A stretch of 42,512 nucleotides of DNA from Alphaproteobacteria bacterium (lineage in GTDB: Bacteria > Pseudomonadota > Alphaproteobacteria > UBA9219 > RGZA01), in the NCBI GenBank assembly GCA_021732145.1, contig JAKFVN010000033.1, positions 1-42,512 of the forward strand. The letters are read 5' to 3'. Shown in pieces: positions 24,373 to 34,273 of the stretch; the stretch's first letter is position 1; each line of letters opens with the position of its first letter. Made by a program: the position numbers and the translations under genes. Under the pieces are notes generated by a model. The model searched no databases. It saw only the letters and a program-made list of their open reading frames with translations, and was not told the origin of the DNA.

Positions 24373-25008
24373 ATGCGCCATCAAGCTCAACGAACCGAAA
24401 ATCTTTTCCCAGAACACGTAACGGATAACCAGCTTCCGTTCGTTGATTACCAATACCCCACGCAAACAAGCGAATGCGGGCTGTTGGTGGTAGTGGGCGA
24501 AGCGCCCGGTGCCGATGAAGTCAAGCAGGGCAGGCCATTTATTGGCCGCAGCGGTCAATTGCTTGAACGAAATATGCAAAAAGCAGGTATCGTGCGTGCA
24601 TCCATTCTGGTCGCCAACGTGTTTCGTTTTCAACCGCCCAAAAATAAAGTGGATCATTTTTTCTCTTCCATCCGCGCCGCCAAAGAAAGCGGGGTGGCGA
24701 TTGAAGAAAAATACGGCCGCTTCGCCAGCAAATATGTTTTGAAAAAATATGCGAGTGAGCTGGAACATCTTGGCGAAACGCTTCGCGCCCAAAAACCGAA
24801 AGCGATACTCACGCTGGGTCGCACGCCGCTTTGGGCGCTCACGGGGCTTGAAGGCATTTTGAATATTCGCGGACAAAAACAGGATTGCCGTCTAGCGCCG
24901 GGCATTCCGATTATTCCGACTTATCATCCCAGCTACATCATTCGTGGAAATTGGGATTGCGAGTCCGTGCTGGAAGGCGATTTGAAAAACGCCCTATCGT
25001 TAACATAA
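24373..25008 (+). CDS. Uracil-DNA glycosylase superfamily protein (family 4/5-like)
   Basis: Predicted DNA-repair glycosylase of 211 aa from ATG 24373 (a TTG start at 24337, 12 codons earlier, is possible). Motif GEAPGADEVKQGRPFIGRSG is the UDG family 4/5 catalytic loop; HPSYIIRG is the second active-site motif. The four Cys that hold the [4Fe-4S] cluster in family 4 enzymes are not evident: Cys are few and scattered, and an insertion of about 30 residues follows VFRFQPPKNK. It may therefore be a divergent branch. It begins 36 bp after the repeat-protein gene on the same strand, with no clear ribosome-binding site. Confidence 0.75.
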   Translation: MRHQAQRTENLFPEHVTDNQLPFVDYQYPTQTSECGLLVVVGEAPGADEVKQGRPFIGRSGQLLERNMQKAGIVRASILVANVFRFQPPKNKVDHFFSSIRAAKESGVAIEEKYGRFASKYVLKKYASELEHLGETLRAQKPKAILTLGRTPLWALTGLEGILNIRGQKQDCRLAPGIPIIPTYHPSYIIRGNWDCESVLEGDLKNALSLT

Positions 25009-25228
25009 GCGGGTTTTTCTGAAGAACTTAATGGCAACAAAGTGCCTGAAACACCACAATTTCTGTAGTTTTTAATGCTTTTTTCCCGTGCAACCATTTC
25101 ATTTGCTTGCTTTTTAAGCATCGCTTTCGTTAAGGTCAGCACTTCGCATTCAAGCCGTAAGATTCTGCCCAGTGACCTGCGTGAATCCCATCAGTTTGTT
25201 AACTTTTATTTTGTAGTGGAGCGCTTAC

Positions 25229-27184
25229 GTGCCAAATCCTTCAACCAATCCACATCATAAAACACCGCTTCTGGACACCATCGTTGTTCCAGAAGACATG
25301 CGCAAATTGCAACCTGAACAGTTGCAACAGGTCGCTGATGAATTGCGCGCCGAAACCATCGATACCGTGTCAACGACCGGTGGTCACCTGGGCGCAGGCC
25401 TTGGCGTTGTGGAACTTACTGTTGCCTTGCACTATGTTTTCAATACACCTGATGACAGATTAATCTGGGACGTTGGTCACCAGGCATACCCGCACAAGAT
25501 TTTGACGGGTCGCCGCGACCGTATCCGCACCCTTCGTCAAGGTGGCGGCTTGTCCGGCTTCACCAAGCGCAGTGAAAGCGAATACGATCCATTTGGCGCG
25601 GCGCACAGCTCAACCTCCATCTCTGCTGGCCTTGGCATGTCCGTTGCGCGCGACGTATTGGAAAAGCCAAACCACGTTGTGGCAGTGATTGGCGATGGTT
25701 CGATTTCCGCGGGCATGGCGTATGAAGCGATGAATAATGCTGGCGCAATGCGCAGCAAGCTCATCGTTATTTTGAACGACAACAACATGTCGATTGCGCC
25801 ACCAACCGGCGCGCTCAGCGCATATCTGTCACGTATCGTATCATCCAAGGAATATCGCGGCCTGCGCAATCTTGCGAAGGATATGAGCAAGATTTTCCCC
25901 AAGCCTGTTCGCGAAGCAGCGCGTAAGGCTGAATCCTATGCGCGTGGCATGGTAACAGGCGGAACCTTGTTCGAAGAATTGGGCTTCTATTACGTTGGCC
26001 CGATTGATGGTCACAATCTTGACCACTTGTTGCCGGTTCTTGAAAACATCCGCGATGATGTGGATCCAGGCCCAGTTTTAATTCACGTTGTAACCCAAAA
26101 GGGCAAGGGTTTTGCGCCAGCGCTTACCGCTGCGGATAAGTGCCACGCCGTGAACAAGTTTGACGTTGTTACAGGTGAGCAAGTTAAAGTTAAAGCTTCT
26201 GCGCCAACCTATACCCGCGTTTATGCTGATGCGCTGATTAAAGAAGCGGAAGCAGATGACAAGGTTGTTGCGGTTACTGCTGCGATGCCATCGGGTACCG
26301 GTATTGACGTGTTTGAAAAGCGTTTTCCAGACCGCACCTTTGACGTTGGTATTGCTGAACAGCATGCGGTTACCTTCGCGGCTGGCCTTGCAACCGAAGG
26401 CTTGAAGCCATTCTGCACCATCTATTCCACCTTCCTGCAACGCGGCTATGACCAGGTTGTGCATGACGTGGCGATGCAAAAACTGCCAGTTCGCTTTATG
26501 ATGGATCGCGCAGGTCTGGTTGGCGCCGATGGTTACACCCATGCCGGTGCATTCGACCTTGCATATCTTGGCTGCTTGCCAAACATGATGCTGATGGCGC
26601 CAAGCGATGAAGCTGAATTGTTTCACATGGTGGCGACCGCCGCCGCATATAACGAAGGCCCCTGCGGCGTTCGCTATCCGCGCGGTGAAGGCATAGGCGT
26701 TCAATTGCCAGAACGTGGCCAGATTTTGGAAATCGGCAAAGGCCGCATTATCCGTGAAGGTACACGCGTTGCAATTTTAAGCCTTGGCACACGTTTGCAG
26801 GAAGCATTGAAGGCTGCTGATGAATTGGCCGCGCAAGGCCTCACGACCACCGTGGCCGATGCACGCTTTGCCAAGCCGTTTGATAAGGAAATGGTTCGTC
26901 AATTGGCAGCGGAGCACGAAGTGCTCATCACCATTGAAGAAGGCTCTGTGGGTGGCTTTGGCTCGCACGTGGCGCACTTCCTGGCGAATGAAGGCCTGCT
27001 CGATAACGGCCTGAAGCTGCGCAGCATGACCTTGCCGGATGTGTTCCAGGATCATGACAATCCTCTCAAGCAATATGACGAAGCGCAATTGAACGCGAAG
27101 CATATTGTTGCAACCGCGCGCGCTGCCATTGGCAATGCCGCTGTTGGCGGTAACGTTCAGCGCTTTGCCAAAGTCCGGGCATAA
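25229..27184 (+). CDS. dxs: 1-deoxy-D-xylulose-5-phosphate synthase Dxs
   Basis: TPP enzyme that condenses pyruvate and glyceraldehyde 3-phosphate, first step of the MEP pathway; cytosolic dimer. The 651-aa protein has His53 (GGHLGAGLG), His84 ([10 protein letters not shown]), the TPP motif GDGSISAG (155-162) continuing to NDNNMSIAP (183-191), and the transketolase pyrimidine-binding domain from about residue 310, with the conserved Glu in [14 protein letters not shown]. The C-terminal domain is complete. The start is GTG at 25229 with GTGGAG upstream. It probably supplies the hopanoid pathway and sits 47 bp before the HpnM-like gene. Confidence 0.96.
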   Translation: MPNPSTNPHHKTPLLDTIVVPEDMRKLQPEQLQQVADELRAETIDTVSTTGGHLGAGLGVVELTVALHYVFNTPDDRLIWDVGHQAYPHKILTGRRDRIRTLRQGGGLSGFTKRSESEYDPFGAAHSSTSISAGLGMSVARDVLEKPNHVVAVIGDGSISAGMAYEAMNNAGAMRSKLIVILNDNNMSIAPPTGALSAYLSRIVSSKEYRGLRNLAKDMSKIFPKPVREAARKAESYARGMVTGGTLFEELGFYYVGPIDGHNLDHLLPVLENIRDDVDPGPVLIHVVTQKGKGFAPALTAADKCHAVNKFDVVTGEQVKVKASAPTYTRVYADALIKEAEADDKVVAVTAAMPSGTGIDVFEKRFPDRTFDVGIAEQHAVTFAAGLATEGLKPFCTIYSTFLQRGYDQVVHDVAMQKLPVRFMMDRAGLVGADGYTHAGAFDLAYLGCLPNMMLMAPSDEAELFHMVATAAAYNEGPCGVRYPRGEGIGVQLPERGQILEIGKGRIIREGTRVAILSLGTRLQEALKAADELAAQGLTTTVADARFAKPFDKEMVRQLAAEHEVLITIEEGSVGGFGSHVAHFLANEGLLDNGLKLRSMTLPDVFQDHDNPLKQYDEAQLNAKHIVATARAAIGNAAVGGNVQRFAKVRA

Positions 27185-27231
27185 TCAATGCCAGCCGTTT
27201 TTGATTGAACCTTTCCAAGGAGTGTTTGCAC

Positions 27232-27876
27232 ATGAGTTTTTCCGGGCGTTTATTGAGTCTTGCATTCGTGATGTTGCTGGCGATGGCTCCTGCGGCGAAT
27301 GCCGCTGTTCAGGATGTGGCGATACGCCCGCCTGCTCCAGCCAAGCAGGGCGCAAGCCAAGTGATTAGCAACTTCTACAACACGCTGACGGTTGTGATGA
27401 AAGAAGGCAATACACTTGGGTTTGAAGGCCGCGCGCGCAAACTGGATGCGGCAATTACCAAAACCTTCAGCGCCAGCGATATGACCCGCGTATCCTATGG
27501 CCCATCATGGGGCCAGGCATCTCCTGATCAAAAAGGCCAGCTGACCCGCGCATTCCACAATTTCACGGTTGCGAATTACGCCAGCCAGTTCAAAGCCTAT
27601 GACGGCGAAGAATTCAAAGTAATTGGTGAAAAGGCTGCGCCAAACCCACAACAGCGCATCGTTGAAACCACGTTAAAGAGTGGCGCAGATGTCCATCATC
27701 TGAACTACCTGATGATGCAAACCAGCCAGGGCTGGAAAGTGGCCGATGTGTTTGTGGATGGCGCGATTAGCGAAATGGCGACGCGCCGTTCTGAATTTGG
27801 CTCCGTTATCCGTGCCAGCGGCCCCAACGGCTTGCTGAACGTACTTGAGCAAAAGAGCAGGCAACTCGCTCAATAA
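27232..27876 (+). CDS. hpnM: HpnM-like periplasmic protein (MlaC/Ttg2D family)
   Basis: Exported lipid-carrier-type protein, 214 aa from ATG 27232, which has an excellent AAGGAG ribosome-binding site. The signal peptide is clear (MSFSGRLLSLAFVMLLAM, cleavage after ANA near residue 24). The mature part has the MlaC/Tol-Ttg2 fold signature: FYNTLTVVMKEGN, RVSYGPSWGQASPDQKGQL and GWKVADVFVDGAISEM. HpnM is found with hopanoid genes and is thought to carry lipids between membranes; this one is next to dxs, in a window full of hpn genes. It could instead be a phospholipid MlaC, but no mla neighbours are present. Confidence 0.85.
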   Translation: MSFSGRLLSLAFVMLLAMAPAANAAVQDVAIRPPAPAKQGASQVISNFYNTLTVVMKEGNTLGFEGRARKLDAAITKTFSASDMTRVSYGPSWGQASPDQKGQLTRAFHNFTVANYASQFKAYDGEEFKVIGEKAAPNPQQRIVETTLKSGADVHHLNYLMMQTSQGWKVADVFVDGAISEMATRRSEFGSVIRASGPNGLLNVLEQKSRQLAQ

Positions 27877-27885
27877 TTCCCAAGT

Positions 27886-28164
27886 CTAGCGCGTAAGATT
27901 GTTGCCAGCTTTGGCAGCGCGTGCGCGCGCCTGCATGTCGGAAAGCCGCTTTACTTCTTCCAGCGTCATTTTATCGGGGTCGGTTTTTGCAAGCTGGTCA
28001 TCCCTTAGCACGGGGCGCGTGATCATCTCGGTCGGGCCGTCGCGTTTGAGCGCTCTGGCGATTTCTTCAGCGGTTTTTACAGGGGTGTTTTCTGCGTATG
28101 ACTGATAAGCCGCGCGCGCCAGCGACGTTATTTCTCCGCGAGGGTTGCTTCTATCGACTGCCAT
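27886..28164 (-). CDS. Hypothetical protein, 92 residues
   Basis: I do not recognise this protein. It is hydrophilic and highly charged with no signal peptide or membrane segment, and has an Arg/Lys-rich end (RARAAKAGNNLTR). The start is ATG 28164, with a GTG one codon upstream as an alternative. It runs opposite to its neighbours, ending 9 bp from the hpnM stop (convergent). Only length and amino-acid composition support it. Confidence 0.5.
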   Translation of the reverse strand: MAVDRSNPRGEITSLARAAYQSYAENTPVKTAEEIARALKRDGPTEMITRPVLRDDQLAKTDPDKMTLEEVKRLSDMQARARAAKAGNNLTR

Positions 28165-28319
28165 CACATCCGCGTATTGAAGTTGCTTAAGCCATTCTAT
28201 AGGCCCGGGTTTTCGCAGGGCTTAATAAACGTGGTTAAAGAATGGTATGCACGGAAGGATGGGCGTATTTTTGCAAAACATTTGGCTGGGAATGGCGCTG
28301 CATGCTATGAAATGCTCCC

Positions 28320-30941
28320 ATGTCAGCCATGAATAATCCATCCGCTAAAAAACGTCCGTCAGCCTTGCGCATTATCTTTGTGCTGGCCTTTGTGTTCATG
28401 GTGAACATCACGCTATGGGGCATCATTAATCTCAGCCGCGATAGCAGCGCGTGGGATGGCGTGATTTCGGGTGTTTCCTTCACGCCGTACCGGGATGATC
28501 ATAATCCTGCCAAGCGTAATTTTCCGACCCCGCAGGAAATCGAAGAAGATGTGCGTACCGTTGCGCCCTATGTGCGCTCCATCCGAAGTTATGGCGCAAC
28601 CAATGGGTTGGAAACCATTCCCGCCGCCGCCAAGAAATACGGATTATGGGTAACGATGGGGTCGTGGTACGGCTCCAACGCCAAGGAAAATATGCAGGAG
28701 CTGAGCAGCCTTGTCGAACTCGCCAACAAGCATCGCAACATCAACCGCATTCTGGTAGGGAACGAAGCGATTTTGCGCGGCGATATCAGTGTTGATGAAA
28801 TGGTGGACATGATCCACTGGATTAAGCGCCGCGTGAAGGTGCAAGTGAGTACCGCGGAACCGTGGCACGTCTGGCTTAAAAACCCGCGCCTTGCCGCAGC
28901 GGTTGATTTCATTACCATCCATACGCTGCCCTATTGGGAAGGAAAGCCGGTTAACGAAGCAGTGGGCTATGCCCTGCAACGCTATGATGAAGTGCATACC
29001 GCCTTTCCATCCAAGCATATTCTCATCGGTGAAATCGGTTGGCCCAGCAAAGGGCAGTGGATTTATGGCGCGGAGCCAAGCCAGGTGAACCAGGCGCGTT
29101 TCATCCGCGATTTTTTGAATATCGCAACCGAACGCAAGCTGGATTACATCATCGTTGAAGCCTTCGACCAGGCATGGAAATGGGAAATTGAAGGCACAGT
29201 GGGAACAGGGTGGGGCATTTGGGATAATCACCGCCAGCAGAAATTCCCGCTGTTTGGCAATGTGAACGAACGCCGCAACTGGCCTGAAGCATGCTTGATT
29301 GCCATGTTGCTTGCGCTGCTGCCCATTATTTTGTTCATGCGCAAGGCTGGCCATATTTCATGGATGGGGCAGACATTCTTTGGCCTGCTTATTCAGGGCA
29401 TATTCTCCGTGCTGGTGTGGAGCGTTTTATCCGCGCATGGCGAGGTTTATACCGCCACCATTGGCTTTGCATGGGCGGGGCTAGTGCTGTTCCAGCTATT
29501 CCTGTTCGCCGTGTTGCTGGTCGATGGTCTGGAATTCACCGAAACGGTGTGGACTGAAAACTGGCGCCGCAAGGTGGACGTGTCGGGGAATGATGCAAAC
29601 AAAAACGCGCGCAAAGTTTCCATTCATATTCCATGCTATAACGAACCGCCGCAAATGGTCATGGAAACACTCGATGCGATTGTGCGCATGAACTACCCCA
29701 ATTACGAAGTCTTGGTGATTGATAATAATACCAAGGATGAAGCGGTGTGGAAGCCTGTGCAGCAATACTGCGAAAAACTGGGCGCGCGTTTCCGGTTTTA
29801 TCATCTGCCCACATGGCCTGGCTTTAAGGCGGGGGCGCTGAACTTTGCACTGGAACAAACCGCGCAGGATGCAGAAATCATCGCCGTGATTGACAGCGAT
29901 TATCAGGTGGATAGCCATTGGCTGTCATCGCTGGTACCGCTGTTTGAAAAGCCAAGTATCGGTTTTGTGCAATCACCGCAGGATTACCGCGATTGGGAAG
30001 GCGACCAGTTTAAAACCATGTGCCATTGGGAATATGCGGGCTTTTTCCATATCGGCATGGTTCAGCGCAATGAGCGCAATGCGATTATTCAGCACGGCAC
30101 CATGACGCTTATCCGCAAAACGGCCTTGCAGCAGGTAAAGGGCTGGGCCGAATGGTGCATTTGTGAAGATGCCGAATTGGGCCTGAAGCTGTTCGAAAAT
30201 AAATATGAGTCCTATTATCTCTCGCAAAGCTTCGGCAAAGGCCTCATCCCCGATAGTTTCGCGGGTTATAAATCACAGCGTTTCCGCTGGGCCTATGGCG
30301 CCATGCAGATTATGAAACGCCATTTGCCATTGTTTGCGCCAAACCGCAAGGAACTGACCTTCGCGCAGAAATACCATTTCATCGCGGGCTGGCTGCCGTG
30401 GATTGCCGATGCCGCGAATTTGACCTTTGTGCTTGGCTCGCTTGTGTGGTCAATCCTGCTGTTCCTTGAATTGGTAGAATTCCCGCCGGAAATTTTCCAA
30501 TGGCCAACACTCGCAGTGTTTGCATTCAAAATCCTAAGCGGCTTTATGATGTATGGCCTTCGCGTGCGCATTGGCTGGCCGGAACGTTTTGGCGCGGCGA
30601 TTGCCGGTACTGCGCTTAGCCATGTGGTGGGCACCGCCATGTTGCAGGGGCTGTTCACCAGCGGTAAGCCATTCTTCCGCACGCCCAAATGCGAAGATAA
30701 GCCAGCCCTGTATCAGGGCTTTGCCATGGCGCGCGATGAAATCATCATCTTTATCGGCCTTCTGGTCTGCTCCATTGGCCTTGTGATGCAATATAGCGCC
30801 GCGAATAATCAGGCCCTGCTGTGGTCGGGCATTTTGATTGTGCAAAGCCTGCCTTATCTATCGGCAATTGCGCTTTCATTTATTAATGTTTGGCCGCGCC
30901 GCACGCCAAAAAACGCTATTATTGTGCCATCCGCCGCCTAA
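28320..30941 (+). CDS. Fused GH17-GT2 membrane glucan synthase (NdvB/NdvC-like)
   Basis: Large membrane enzyme of 873 aa. After one membrane segment (about 17-38) there is a GH17-type glucosidase/transglycosylase domain (about 45-320): GNEAILRG with acid/base Glu149 and IGEIGWPS with nucleophile Glu238. Then membrane segments (about 330-420), a GT2 domain (about 435-690) with IPCYNEPP, DSDYQV, CEDAELG and QRFRWAYG, the processive-synthase D,D,D,QxxRW set, and further membrane segments. GT2-GH17 proteins make cyclic or branched beta-glucans in some alphaproteobacteria. The product would be periplasmic or extracellular glucan; the linkage cannot be read from sequence. Confidence 0.9.
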   Translation: MSAMNNPSAKKRPSALRIIFVLAFVFMVNITLWGIINLSRDSSAWDGVISGVSFTPYRDDHNPAKRNFPTPQEIEEDVRTVAPYVRSIRSYGATNGLETIPAAAKKYGLWVTMGSWYGSNAKENMQELSSLVELANKHRNINRILVGNEAILRGDISVDEMVDMIHWIKRRVKVQVSTAEPWHVWLKNPRLAAAVDFITIHTLPYWEGKPVNEAVGYALQRYDEVHTAFPSKHILIGEIGWPSKGQWIYGAEPSQVNQARFIRDFLNIATERKLDYIIVEAFDQAWKWEIEGTVGTGWGIWDNHRQQKFPLFGNVNERRNWPEACLIAMLLALLPIILFMRKAGHISWMGQTFFGLLIQGIFSVLVWSVLSAHGEVYTATIGFAWAGLVLFQLFLFAVLLVDGLEFTETVWTENWRRKVDVSGNDANKNARKVSIHIPCYNEPPQMVMETLDAIVRMNYPNYEVLVIDNNTKDEAVWKPVQQYCEKLGARFRFYHLPTWPGFKAGALNFALEQTAQDAEIIAVIDSDYQVDSHWLSSLVPLFEKPSIGFVQSPQDYRDWEGDQFKTMCHWEYAGFFHIGMVQRNERNAIIQHGTMTLIRKTALQQVKGWAEWCICEDAELGLKLFENKYESYYLSQSFGKGLIPDSFAGYKSQRFRWAYGAMQIMKRHLPLFAPNRKELTFAQKYHFIAGWLPWIADAANLTFVLGSLVWSILLFLELVEFPPEIFQWPTLAVFAFKILSGFMMYGLRVRIGWPERFGAAIAGTALSHVVGTAMLQGLFTSGKPFFRTPKCEDKPALYQGFAMARDEIIIFIGLLVCSIGLVMQYSAANNQALLWSGILIVQSLPYLSAIALSFINVWPRRTPKNAIIVPSAA

Positions 30942-30981
30942 ATCTGCTGACAATAAATTGGGGCCTACCTATAATAACGGC

Positions 30982-32715
30982 ATGTCAAAAACAGCCCAGA
31001 AACCGACCGATGATTTGCGCGAACGCTTTGAAGATGTATCGCGCCTTGTGCAATCCGGAAATCTGAAACAGGCGAATATCAAGGTTGAGGCCGCGCTGGC
31101 TGACTATCCCGATAACATCAATTTTTTACACCTTGGCGGCATCATCAAACAGAATGTCGGCGAAATAGAACTCGCTGATAAATTGCTGCGCACCGCGCAT
31201 GCACTGCGCCCAGATCAACCGGATATCATGCATAATCTTGCGGTATTCTTGCTGGCAACCAATCAGCCAAAAGATGCTGTGCCTTTATATGAACAATTGG
31301 TGCTGCTTGCGCCAACCCGCGCGCATGTATGGGCAAATTTTGGCCATGCGCTGCGCCAAAGCGGCATGCTCGTTGAAAGCATACCAGCCTTTCAAAAAGC
31401 GCAGGAGATCGACCCCAAAAACCACGATATGGAAGCCGTGATTGCCATGACCCGCCGCCAAATGGCGGATTGGAGTGGTAAGGAATTGCCGCTGGATAAA
31501 ACGCCAGCCAATCTTGCGCCCGTGTTTATTGATGATGCGCTCAAGCATCTGGAATGCGTGAAGAAAGGCGCAGGCAGCATTAAACCTGTAGCGCAGTTTG
31601 ATGCCAAGCCATCACCAGCCGCATCGCGTTTGCGCATTGGTTATTTATCGAACGATTTACACGAGCACGCGACCAGCTATTTGCTCGCCGAATTATTCGC
31701 GCACCATAACCGCGACCGGTTTGAAGTGTTTGTGTACAGTTATGGCCAAGCGGGCGAAAGCCCTATTCGCACACGCATGCAGCGCGGCGCGGAACACTGG
31801 GTAAATTGTGCGGGCCAGCCGCCGGTTGCCATTGCCGAACGCATTTTCAATGACCGCATTAATATTCTGGTTGATTTAAAAGGTTACACGCGCGGCGGCT
31901 TGCCCGAAGTGCTCGCATCACGCCCTGCGCCTATTATCATGCAGTGGCTCGGCTATCCCGGCAGCATGGGCGCGCCATTCGTTGATTATATCGTGGCGGA
32001 TGAAACAATTATTCCAGCCGAACACGCTGCTGCATATTCCGAAAAAATTATCCGTCTGCCGCACAGCTATCAAATCAATGACCGTGAGCGCCCGTTATTG
32101 GCCGCCAAGAAGCGCAGCGAACATAATTTGCCCGAAGATGCGACGGTTCTATGCTGCTTCAATCAAACCTATAAAATCACCCCATCTGTTTTTGATGTAT
32201 GGATGCGCATATTAAAGGATGATGCGCAAACGGTGCTGTGGCTGTTTGCGCCGCAAGCGGTTGTGCAGGAAAATTTACGTAAAGAAGCGGAGAAGCGCGG
32301 CGTAGCAGGGGAGCGTTTGATTTTCGCTGACCGCATGAACCAGGCCGATCATATTGCGCGCTATCGCCATGCCGATGTGGTGCTGGATACAGCGCCCTAT
32401 GGCGGCCACACCACCACCAGCGATGCGTTATGGGTGGGCGCGCCCGTGGTGGCATTGATGGGTAAAAGCTTTGCATCCCGCGTTTCCGCAAGCTTGCTGA
32501 AGGCCGCTGGGTTGCCAGAACTCATCGCGCCATCGCTGGATATTTACGAAACCAAAATCCGCGAGTTGCTGAAAGATGAAGATAAGCGCGCCGCCATCCG
32601 CCAGCATTTGCAGCAAGGCCGCGAGAAGCTGCCATTATTCGATAGTCAAACCTTCGTCAAGGATTTGGAAAGCGCATATACTAACGCATGGAATGAAACA
32701 GGGAAAAGCAAATGA
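30982..32715 (+). CDS. TPR-containing O-GlcNAc-transferase-like protein (GT41)
   Basis: Predicted glycosyltransferase of 577 aa from ATG 30982. N-terminal TPR repeats (about 10-180) are followed by a two-lobed GT41/SPINDLY catalytic domain: DLHEHATSYLLAELFAHH, VDLKGYTRGGLPEVLA, QWLGYPGSMGAPFVDYIV, LPHSYQIND, and GGHTTTSDALWVGAPVVAL. Family members add GlcNAc or other sugars to protein Ser/Thr residues; in bacteria many glycosylate flagellin or surface proteins. The SPTQ-rich protein at 23116-24336 is an obvious conceptual substrate but nothing proves it. A longer frame from 30838 overlaps the previous gene and is rejected. The stop overlaps the rmuC start by 4 bp (ATGA). Confidence 0.88.
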   Translation: MSKTAQKPTDDLRERFEDVSRLVQSGNLKQANIKVEAALADYPDNINFLHLGGIIKQNVGEIELADKLLRTAHALRPDQPDIMHNLAVFLLATNQPKDAVPLYEQLVLLAPTRAHVWANFGHALRQSGMLVESIPAFQKAQEIDPKNHDMEAVIAMTRRQMADWSGKELPLDKTPANLAPVFIDDALKHLECVKKGAGSIKPVAQFDAKPSPAASRLRIGYLSNDLHEHATSYLLAELFAHHNRDRFEVFVYSYGQAGESPIRTRMQRGAEHWVNCAGQPPVAIAERIFNDRINILVDLKGYTRGGLPEVLASRPAPIIMQWLGYPGSMGAPFVDYIVADETIIPAEHAAAYSEKIIRLPHSYQINDRERPLLAAKKRSEHNLPEDATVLCCFNQTYKITPSVFDVWMRILKDDAQTVLWLFAPQAVVQENLRKEAEKRGVAGERLIFADRMNQADHIARYRHADVVLDTAPYGGHTTTSDALWVGAPVVALMGKSFASRVSASLLKAAGLPELIAPSLDIYETKIRELLKDEDKRAAIRQHLQQGREKLPLFDSQTFVKDLESAYTNAWNETGKSK

Positions 32716-34217
32716 CACCTTATATTGAATGGGCCATTGCAGGTGGGGTTGGTCTATTTATAGGATTTTTTATTGCTGCGCTTGCCTTTAATAGCAAAAA
32801 AAATCAATTAAAAATTAATGATATAGTTGCTCCTTTGCGAGATGAGTTGGAGCGATTAAAATCAGCTAATGACCAACAATTCCAAGGTGTACGTACAGAA
32901 TTAAATAACAATTTACATGGATTTCAAGACGCAAATTTGAAAGCGTTTGGCGTTCTAAGTGATGGAATTGCAAAACAAGTCGGTGATTTTTCTGGTCGGT
33001 TAGATACATCAACACAAAAGCAAGCTGATGTTATCAAAGAACAAAAGACTGAAATGTTTGATAGCTTTCAGCGTTTTACAGGCAATGTAAATGAAACGCT
33101 AAATTCGATTAGTGAACACCAGAAAGAGAGGCTCGAAAATGTGGGCCAATCGCTGAATTCACTCTCAGAAAAACAAGGAAAAGCACAAGATGCACTAAAG
33201 GAAACAGTTGAAAGGCGTCTTGATGCATTGCGTACAGAAAATACCGCAAAACTTGAAGAGATGCGACTTACTGTGGATGAAAAGCTTCAGGAGACGTTAG
33301 ATAAGCGTTTGGGGGAGTCATTTAAGCGTGTAAGTGAACAGTTAGAGCAAGTATTTAAAAGCATGGGTGAGATGCAAACGCTTGCTAGCGGTGTTGGTGA
33401 CTTAAAAAGAGTTCTTACTAACGTCAAAACCAGAGGTGCGTTAGGGGAACGATTTGTGCACGATTTGCTTGAGCAAATGATGGCGTCAAACCAATATGGT
33501 GTAAATGTAGAAATTGTGCCTGGTAGTGGGCAGCGAGTTGAGTTTGCTATTCGTATGCCTTGGGGTAATGGTAGCGATGACCAGCCTGTTTGGTTGCCGC
33601 TTGACTCAAAATTTCCTAGTGAAGATTACAAGCGATTGGTAGAGGCATCCGAGAAAGGTGATGCCGAGCAAGTTGAAAGTTTTTCAAAATTAATTGAAAC
33701 AAATGTACGCAATTCGGCAAAAGATATTTATGATAAATATGTTAATCCGCCGCATTCAACAGATTATGCCATTTTATTTTTAGCTACGGAGGGGCTATTT
33801 GCTGAAGTTGTCCGTCGACAAGGCCTTATCGAAATGCTGCATAGAGAATTTCATGTCTCTGTTGCGGGGCCAACAACTCTTATGGCCCTAGTAAACAGTT
33901 TTAGTATGGGTTTTCGTACTCTTGCCATTCAAAAAAAATCTAGTGAAGTATGGGTGCTTCTAGGGGCAATAAAATCAGAATTTGGAAAATATGCTGACAT
34001 TATTGGAAGAATTCAAAAGAAGCTTGATGAAGCACAAAAACTTATTGTAACTGAAGTTGGGAAGCGACATCGCGCAATAGATAGAAAACTGAGGGACGTA
34101 GAAAAACTACCTGAAACTGAGGCGGCGCAGCTTTTGGGGGTTGCTACATCTTCTGAAGTTGATCAGGACGACGATATTTTGCTGGAAACTACTGAAAAAA
34201 AGGAAAATGCGGCTTGA
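32712..34217 (+). CDS. rmuC: DNA recombination protein RmuC, AT-rich copy
   Basis: Predicted nuclease-fold protein limiting DNA inversions. The 501-aa chain has an N-terminal membrane segment (about 8-26), a long coiled coil (about 35-230) and the RmuC domain (about 235-420) with LGERFVHDLLEQMM, LPLDSKFPSEDYKRL and IKSEFGKYADIIGRI. The gene order before def-fmt-truA is common in alphaproteobacteria. The base composition changes at its start: one 60-base line near the start (32761-32820) has 15 G+C, while a line in the preceding gene (32401-32460) has 41. This suggests transfer or replacement by a foreign copy, though the ATGA junction with its upstream neighbour is tight. Confidence 0.92.
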   Translation: MTPYIEWAIAGGVGLFIGFFIAALAFNSKKNQLKINDIVAPLRDELERLKSANDQQFQGVRTELNNNLHGFQDANLKAFGVLSDGIAKQVGDFSGRLDTSTQKQADVIKEQKTEMFDSFQRFTGNVNETLNSISEHQKERLENVGQSLNSLSEKQGKAQDALKETVERRLDALRTENTAKLEEMRLTVDEKLQETLDKRLGESFKRVSEQLEQVFKSMGEMQTLASGVGDLKRVLTNVKTRGALGERFVHDLLEQMMASNQYGVNVEIVPGSGQRVEFAIRMPWGNGSDDQPVWLPLDSKFPSEDYKRLVEASEKGDAEQVESFSKLIETNVRNSAKDIYDKYVNPPHSTDYAILFLATEGLFAEVVRRQGLIEMLHREFHVSVAGPTTLMALVNSFSMGFRTLAIQKKSSEVWVLLGAIKSEFGKYADIIGRIQKKLDEAQKLIVTEVGKRHRAIDRKLRDVEKLPETEAAQLLGVATSSEVDQDDDILLETTEKKENAA

Positions 34218-34273
34218 AATCAACACGTTAAAGCCCCATATAGTTCCTTAAATCTTTTATGTGAAAATGACTT

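Noticed and set aside
26078-26704. Minus-strand frame of 208 codons in dxs
   Set aside because: Antisense shadow of dxs, which is intact.
30838-30981. Upstream extension of the GT41 gene
   Set aside because: It overlaps the glucan synthase and lacks a ribosome-binding site; ATG 30982 starts a natural TPR N-terminus.
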